Shown piece by piece: positions 49,601-58,600 of a DNA stretch of 64,000 nt. The stretch spans positions 6,502,501 to 6,566,500 of the forward strand of contig NZ_CP012831.1 of NCBI RefSeq assembly GCF_001307275.1, written 5' to 3'. The notes beneath the pieces were generated by a model. That model was not told the origin of the DNA. It ran no database searches and worked only from the letters and a program-made list of their open reading frames with translations. This stretch comes from Pseudomonas fluorescens. Its GTDB lineage: Bacteria; Pseudomonadota; Gammaproteobacteria; Pseudomonadales; Pseudomonadaceae. Position 1 is the stretch's first letter, and the number at the start of each line of letters is the position of its first letter. Position numbers and translations under genes: made by a program.

Positions 49601-52600
49601 CCTGCGAGCGGCCGGCGTGCAGCCCCAGGAACTGGTGGCCATCGCCCTGGATCGCTCGGTACAGATGATCGTCGCCACCCTGGCGGTGCTCAAGGCCGGC
49701 GGTGCCTACGTGCCCATCGATCCGAGTTCGCCCCAGGAGCGCATCGCCTATGTGCTGCGCGACAGCGGCGCCCGCAAGGCCATCGCCCGCCAGGACATGA
49801 GTCCGGCGCTGCAGGCCCTCGGCATCGAAGTCTTCGATGCCGCCACGGACAGCGGCGTCAGCGCCGCCAACCTGCCCAACTTCAGTGCCGCGGACCACCT
49901 CTGCTACGTGATCTACACCTCAGGCTCCACCGGGGAACCCAAAGGTGCGTTGCTCGAACACCGCAACGTCGTGCGCCTGCTGCACAACAATCGACTGGAC
50001 TTCCAGTTCAGCGCCGACGATGTCTGGTCGCTGTTCCACTCCAATGCCTTCGATTTCTCGGTCTGGGAAATCTTCGGCGCCCTGCTCTACGGTGCGCGCC
50101 TGAGCCTGGTGCCCGAGGCCCTGCGCCGCGATCCGGTGGAACTGCTGGGTTTCCTTGAAAGCGAACAGGTGACGGTGCTGAACCAGACACCGTCGGCGTT
50201 CCTGCAACTGAGCGCCGCAGCCCTGGCGACGCCGCAGGTGGGCCTGGAACATTTGCGCTATGTGATTTTCGGCGGGGAAAGCCTGGAACTGGGCAAGCTC
50301 GACGCCTTCCACCGTGCCTTCGGGCATGTGGCGCTGGTGAACATGTACGGCATCACCGAAACCTGCGTGCACGTGACCTACAAGGCCATTGGTGCGGCGG
50401 ACATCGCCGCCGGCGTCTCCAATGTCGGGCGGCCGATTCCGACCACCGTGGCCTACGTGCTCGACGCCCGTCAACGGCTGCTGCCGGTGGGTGTGGCCGG
50501 TGAAATCTGCGTCGGCGGGCTGGGTGTGGGGCGCGGCTACCTGAACCGTCCGGCCTTGAGCGCCGAACGTTTCATTACCGACCCGTTCCGACCTGGCGAA
50601 CGACTGTATCGCTCAGGAGACCTGGGCAAGCTGCTGGACAATGGTGAAATCGTTCACCTGGGCCGGATCGACGCCCAAGTGAAGATTCGCGGTTTCCGCA
50701 TCGAACTGGGGGAGATCGAAGCCAAGCTGCTGGCCTGTAACGGCGTGCGTGAAGCGCGGGTGTTGGCCCGCGAAGACGCGAGCCAGGGCAAGCGCCTGAT
50801 CGCCTACCTGATCCCTGAGACGGGCGCGGTGCTGCAAGTGGCGGCATTGCGCAAGCAGTTGGGGGCGACCCTGCCCGACTACATGATTCCGAGTGCCTTT
50901 GTCAGTCTGCAGGCCTACCCGCTCACCGCCAACGGCAAGCTGGACCAGGACGCACTGCCGGCACCGGACCTGGACGCCATGTCCGAGCGCGGTTATGCCG
51001 CGCCCGAAGGTGCCGTCGAAGTGGCCCTGGCGCAGATTTTCCAGGAATTGCTGGGTCTGGAACGCGTGGGCCGCAGTGACAGCTTCTTTGAATTGGGCGG
51101 GCACTCGCTGCTGGCCGCGCAACTGGTTTCCCGAGTGCGGCAACAGTTGGGCGGCGAACTGATGCTGCGCGAACTGTTCAGTCATCCCACCGTGGAGGAA
51201 CTGGCGCGGGTCGTCGGCAACCTGCAAACCGTCAGCACCGAGACCATCGGCATCGCCGACCGCACCGCACCGTTGGCGCTGTCGTTTGCCCAGCAACGCC
51301 TGTGGTTTCTCGACCAACTCGATGCAAACGCCAGCACCGCTTACCACATGCCCGCGTCCTTGCTGCTGCGCGGCGATCTCGACCACGCCGTGCTCAAGGC
51401 TGTCCTCGACCGCTTGGTGGCGCGTCACGAAAGCCTGCGGACCACCTTCGATCGTCATGGCGAACAACCGGTGCAGATCATTGCCCCGGCAGACTGCGGC
51501 TTTGCCTTGGCCGAGCAGGATTTGCGCAGCCTGCCTTATGAGCAGGCCAGCATCAGCGCCTCTCGCATGGCCGACAGCGAGGCCGCGGCGCCGTTCGATC
51601 TGCGCCAGGGACCGCTGATTCGTGGGCGGCTGCTGCGCCTGGCCGACGACGAACACATTCTGCTCATCACCCAGCATCACATCATCTCCGACGGTTGGTC
51701 GGTGGGTGTCCTGGTCAAGGAATTCGCCACTCTTTATCGGGCCTTCAGTCAACACCAGGCCGATCCGCTGCCCGCGCTGTCGGTTCAATATGCCGATTAC
51801 GCCGCCTGGCAGCGCCAGGTTCTCGACAGCGAGCGCCTGAGCCACCAGGCCGACTTCTGGCGTGAGCAGCTTGGCGGCGCGCCGGCGCTGTTGTCCTTGC
51901 CCACCGATCGCCCGCGCCCGGCGGTACAAAGCTACCGGGGTGGCGACGTCAGGGTGAACATCGCTGCGCCGTTGCGCGAACGCCTGGAACGTTTTTGCCA
52001 GGCACACAACGTCACCCTGTTCATGGCGTTGCTCAGTGCCTGGTCGGTCCTCATGGCACGCCTGGGCAACGAACCAGACGTCGTGATCGGCGTACCGACG
52101 GCCAACCGTGGCCGCACCGAAACCGAAAACCTGATCGGCTTCTTCGTCAACACCCTGGCCTTGCGGGTAGACCTTGGGCAAAACCCGAGCGTGGCGCAGT
52201 TGCTGGAGCAGATCAAACAAACCACCCTGGCGGCCCACGAACATCAGGACATTCCTTTCGAGCAAGTCATCGAAGCCTTGCAACCACCGCGCTCCCTGAG
52301 CCACAACCCGCTGTGCCAGGTCGCCCTGTCGCTCAACAATACCCCTGGCGGCGTTGAACTGAGCCTGCCCGGCCTGACCCTGGTCCCCGTGGCCCAGGCC
52401 CATGAAACCTCGCAGTTCGACCTGATGCTGACACTGGACGATGACGGTGGCACGCTGGGCGGCGTGATCGAATACGCCAGCGACCTGTTCGACCATCGCA
52501 CCGTGGAACGCTTCGCCCAGCACTTCCAGACCCTGCTTGAGGCCATGATCGAGGACCCCGCACAGCCGGTGCTCGCCCTGCCGCTGCTCACCCCGGCACA

Positions 52601-55600
52601 GCGCCAGGCCTCACCGGCGACGCTGCCGCCCAAAGCCGTGTTCGCGGCGCAACTGCTGATTCATCAACGCTTCGAACAGGTCGCCGCCGCCCAGCCCCAC
52701 GCCACCGCCCTGGTCCTGGGCGAACGCGAACTGAGCTATCAGGCACTCAACCGCCGCGCCAACCGCATCGCCCGTGAACTGCTCGCCCAAGGCGTACGGC
52801 CCGATGACCGGGTAGCGATCCTGGCCCGCCGCGGGGTGGAAATGGTCTGCGCGGTGCTGGCCGTGCTCAAGGCCGGTGCCGCCTACGTGCCACTGGATCC
52901 GGCCTACCCCAGCGAACGCCTCGGCTACCTGCTCGACGACAGCACCCCGGTGGCCTTGCTGGCCCAGCCTGACTGCCTCGCCGTGCTGCCCGAGCATGCC
53001 GTGCCGGTGGTGCACCTCAAGGATTACGTCGCCACAGACGACCTGACAGACGTGTCCCTGGACCACAACCTTGAAGCCAGGGCGCTGGGCCTGACGCCGC
53101 GGCACCTGGCCTACGTCATCTACACCTCGGGGTCCACCGGGCTGCCCAAGGGCGTGCTGGTGGAGCACGGCAATGTCGCACGGCTGTTCGATGCCACCGC
53201 CGGGTTGTTCGACTTCGACCAAAACGACGTGTGGACGCTGTTCCACTCCTTTGCCTTTGACTTCTCGGTCTGGGAAATCTGGGGCGCATTGAGTTACGGC
53301 GGCAAGTTGGTGATCGTCCCGAGCGACGTGGCCCGTTCCCCCGATGATTTCTATGCCCTGGTCTGCCAGCAGCGCGTCACGATCCTGAACCAGACGCCGA
53401 GCGCCTTCCGCCAGTTCATCGAGGCCCGCGAGCGCAGCGACCAGGAACATACCCTGCGCGAAGTGATCTTCGGCGGCGAGGCTCTGGACTTCCGCAGCCT
53501 GCGCCCCTGGACCGCACGCACTACGTTGGCCCGTACCCGTCTGGTCAACATGTACGGGATCACCGAAATCACCGTGCACGCCACTTACTACCCGATCAGC
53601 CAGGTGGAAATCGACACCGGCGCGCCAAGCCTGATCGGCCCGCCACTGCCGGACCTGTGCCTGCGTATTCTCGACGAGTACCGGCAACCGGTGCCGGTGG
53701 GGGTCAATGGCGAGATCTACATCGGCGGTGCCGGTGTGGCCCGGCATTACCTCAATCGCGACGTGCTGAATGCCGAGCGGTTCATCGGCGATCCGTTCGC
53801 CGTGGAGCCTGGCGCAAGGTTGTATCGCACCGGCGACATCGCCCGCTACCGCGCCGATGGCGGCGTGGTCTACGTGGGCCGCAACGACTCGCAGATCAAG
53901 ATCCGCGGCTTCCGTATCGAGCTGGGGGAAATCGAAGCGCAACTGCTCGATTGCGCCGATGTCCGCGAGGCGCTGGTGATCGTGCGTGAAGACCGTCCCG
54001 GCGACAAACGCCTGGTGGCCTACCTGATCGCCCATGAAGGGACCGCCCCGGACTCCTCGGCCTTGCGCAGCCAGCTGGCCAGCGTACTGGCCGAACATAT
54101 GGTGCCCAGTGCTTTCGTGACCCTGGAGGCCTGGCCGCTGACCACCAACGGTAAGCTCGACCGCGCAGCCCTGCCGACACCGGACTTGTCTGCCACCGCG
54201 AACCAGCACTACGAAGCACCGCTGGGGGAGATCGAAGTGACGCTGGCCAGCGCCTGGCAGACGTTGCTCGGGGTTGAACGAGTGGGCCGCCAGGATCACT
54301 TTTTCGAACTCGGCGGCCACTCGTTCCTGGTCATCAGCCTGATCGAGCACCTGCGTCAGGCGGGTCTGCAACTGGATGTGCGCACGGTCTTCTCTGCGCC
54401 GACACTCAAAGCCATGGCGGCCGTCCTCGCCGGTGGCGGCACCACCCAACAGGAGGTCCCCGCGAACCTGATCCCCGCCGATTGCACGGCGATCGTCCCA
54501 CAGATGTTGCCGCTGGTGACCCTGAGCCAACAGGAAATCGAGCAAATCGTCGCCGACGTCCCCGGTGGCGCCGGCAATGTGCAAGACATCTACCCCCTGT
54601 CATCGTTGCAGGAAGGCATTCTGTTCCACCACTTGTTGCAGGCCGAAGGCGACGCCTACCTGATGCGTACCGTGGTGACGTTCGATCGCCGCCAGGTGCT
54701 CGACGACTTCCTGGCCGCCGTACAGGTGGTGATCGACCGCCACGACATCCTGCGTACCGCGTTGCGCTGGCACGGCTTGTCGCAGCCGGTGCAGGTCGTT
54801 CATCGCCAGGCGCAACTGCCCGTCATGACCTTGGACTGCTTGCCCGGCGAAGACGCCTTGCAGATGCTCCGGGACCATACGGACACGCATCATCTGCGAC
54901 TGGACCTGCAACGGGCCCCGTTGATCGCAGCGTACGTCATCTACGACGAACCCCGGGCACAATGGCTGCTGGCATTGCTCGACCATCACCTGATCAGCGA
55001 TAACGTGACCTTGCGCCTGATCATGCTGGAGATCCAGGCCGTCATGGCCGGCCAGGCCGACAGCCTGCCGCCGTCCCAGCCGTACCGTAACTTCATCGCC
55101 CGGGCCGCCAGCGTGCCCCAGGCCGACCACGAAGCCTACTTCCGTCACTTGCTGGCCGATGTGGATGCCACCACCGCGCCTTATGGTGTGCTCGATGTAC
55201 GAGGCAACGGTGCGGGGATCAAGCGTGCGGTGAAACACTTGAGCGACGATCTCAGTGCCCAGGTGTATCGAACCGCACGCACTCAAGGGGTCCCGACCTC
55301 GGTGCTGTTCCATGCGGCCTGGGGCCTGGTCGTCGCGGCCACCAGCGGGCGCGACGACGGGATTTTCGGCACGGTGTTGTCGGGGCGTTCCCAAGGTACC
55401 GCCGGGGCCGACCATGCACTGGGGATGTTCATCAACACCTTGCCGATGCGCATTCGCTTGCAGCAGAACACCGTCAGCGACATTGTCCGCGACGCCTACC
55501 AGCAGCTCAGTGAGCTACTGACCCACGAACAGGCGTCCCTGGCCCTGGCCCAGCGTTGCAGTGCCGTGGATACGTCGCTGCCACTGTTCACCGTGATCCT

Positions 55601-58600
55601 CAACTGCCGCCATGGCGACCTGGTAAACGCGTCCGGGGAAAACGTCGCCGACATGGGCAGCCACGAAGGCATGCATTTCATCGCCTCCGAAACCCGTACC
55701 AACTACCCCATTGAAATTGCCGTGGCGAATGTGGGCAGCGGCTTCTCCCTGACCGCCCAATCCATCACCGGCATCGACCCGCAACGCATCGCCGCCTACC
55801 TCGCCCAGGCCGTGGCCGCGCTGGTCGAAGCCCTTGAACAAGCCCCCGAGCGCCTCGCCAGCGATCTGGACGTGCTCCCCGACACCGAGCGGCAATTGCT
55901 GCTGGCGGACTTCAACCACACCGCCACGGATTTCGGCACGGCGCAACCGATCCAGTACCTGTTCGAAGCCCAGGTCCAGGCCAGCCCCGACGCCGTGGCC
56001 CTGGTCTGCGAAAACCAAAAACTGACCTACCGCCAGCTCAACCGTCGCGCCAACCACCTGGCTCGGCAGTTGCTCGAACTGGGCGTCGAACCCGATCAGC
56101 GCGTGGCGATCTGTGCCGAACGCAGCCTGGACATGATCGTCGGCCTGTTGGGCGTGCTCAAAGCTGGCGCGGCCTACGTGCCCATCGATCCGGCCCATCC
56201 GGCCGAGCGCATGGCCTTCATGCTGCAGGACAGTCAGCCTCGGGCGCTGTTGACCCAAGCGACCCTTACCCTGCCGTCCGGCGAACTGCCGCGGTTGTTG
56301 CTCGACACGAGCGATTCGCTGCGATCGGCGAATGACGCGGCTTTTGATGCCAACCCGCAAGTGCCCGGCCTGACGCCCGAGCACCTGGCCTATGTGATCT
56401 ACACCTCCGGCTCCACCGGCCAGTCCAAGGGCGTGATGGTCGAGCACCGTTCGGTGTTCAACTTCTGGCAAGTGCTCACCCGCACCACCCACCAGCATTG
56501 CCCAAGCCCAGCCACCGTGGCCCTGAATGCCGGGTTCTTCTTCGACATGTCGATCAAGGGCATCTCCCAGCTGTTCTCCGGCCACCGGCTGGTGATCATC
56601 CCGCAACTGATCCGCGCTAGCGGCCACGAGTTGCTGGACTTCCTCGAACAGCACCAGGTGCACGCCTTCGATTCCACGCCGTCGCAGCTCGACACCCTGC
56701 TCGCCGCCGGCTTGCTGGAACGCAGCAGCTACCAGCCGGTGAGCGTGCTGCTCGGTGGCGAGGCCATCAATGCCGCGACCTGGGAGAAACTACGCAACTG
56801 CCCGAGCATCCGCTTCTACAACATGTACGGCCCGACCGAATGCACGGTGGACGCCACCATCGACCTGATCCGTGACCTGGGCGAGCGTCCGAGCATTGGT
56901 CGGCCGATTGCCAACGTCCAGGTGCACGTACTTGACGCCCGTGGCGAACCGGCGCCGTTGGGCGTGGCCGGTGAGCTGCACATCGGCGGCGCCGGCGTGG
57001 CCCGGGGTTACCTGAACCGGCCGGAGCTGAGCGCCGAGCGTTTTATCGCCGATCCGTTCAACAGCGAACCGGACGCACGCCTGTACAAGACCGGCGACCT
57101 CGGTCGCTGGCTGGCCGACGGTACGCTGGAATACCTGGGGCGCAATGACTTCCAGGTGAAGATCCGTGGATTCCGTATCGAGTTGGGCGAGATTGAGAAT
57201 GCCCTGGTGGCCTATCCAGGTATCCGCGAGGCCGTGGTCATTGCGCGGGAAGACAGCCCGGGCGACTCGGACAGCAAGCGCCTGGTTGCCTATGTCTGCG
57301 GCGACCCGGTCCCGGCCGAGCAACTGCGCAGCGCGTTGTTGAGCGGCCTGCCCGAATACATGGTGCCCAGCGCGTTCGTGCACCTCGATGCCCTGCCCCT
57401 GACCGCCAACGGCAAGCTCGACCGTCGCGCCCTGCCGGCGCCCGGCCAGGAATCCCTGGCGAGCAAAACCTATGAGGCGCCCCAGGGCGACACTGAAATC
57501 GCCATTGCCGAGATCTGGAAAGGATTGCTGCACCTGGATCAGGTTGGCCGTCACGACGGCTTCCTCGAGCTGGGCGGCCATTCGCTGCTCGCCGTACAGT
57601 TGCTCTCGCGGCTGCGACGCAAGCTGGGTGCACGGGTGACCTTGCGCGAACTGTTCGACGCGCCGACCGTGCGCGGCCTCGCCGCCCTGGTGCACGGGGC
57701 GTCGCCCACCGAGGCCGTGTCGATTCCCTTGGCCAATCGCGCGGGACGACTGCCGTTGTCCTTTTCGCAACAGCGGTTGTGGTTCCTCGATCATCTGGAC
57801 CACGCGGCCGGTGCGGCCTATCACCTGCCCCTGGCCCTGAGCCTGAAGGGGGTGTTGGACAAGGCTGCGCTGCAAGCGACCCTCGACCGCCTGGTGGCGC
57901 GCCACGAAACCTTGCGCACGCGATTCGAATTGGTGGACGACGAGCCACTGCAAAAAATCGCCCCGGCCGACTACGGCTTCCGCCTGGAGCAGCAGGACCT
58001 GCGTGCAATGGCCCCCGCTGAACGCCAGGCCACGCTCGAGCATCTCGGCCAGATCAACGCCACGCAGTTGTTCGACTTGCACAGCGGGCCACTGATGCGC
58101 GGCCACCTGGTGCAAGTGACCGATGACGAACATGTGCTGTTCATCACCTTGCATCACATCGTTTCCGATGGCTGGTCCAACAGCGTCCTGGCTCGCGAGG
58201 TCAGCGTGCTCTACAACGCCTTCACTCAAGGCCAGAAAGACCCGTTGCCGCCCCTGGCGCTGCAATACGTGGACTACGCCGCCTGGCAACGACAATCCCT
58301 TGAAGGCCCGGCGCTGCAAACCCAGATCGACTTCTGGCGGCAACACCTGGAAGGTGCGCCCGTGCTGCTGAACCTGCCGCTGGATCGTCCGCGCCCGGCG
58401 ATACAGCGGTATACCGGTGGCATCATCGAGTGCAGCTTTTCGCCCACCCTCAGCGCCGATCTGCGTGCATTCAGCCAGGCCCGGGGCACCACGTTGTTCA
58501 TGGTGCTGCTGGCGGGCTGGTCAGTGTTGATGAGCCATCTGAGCGGCCAGGCAGATGTAGTGGTCGGCACGCCGGTGGCCAACCGTCAGCGTCCGGAGCT

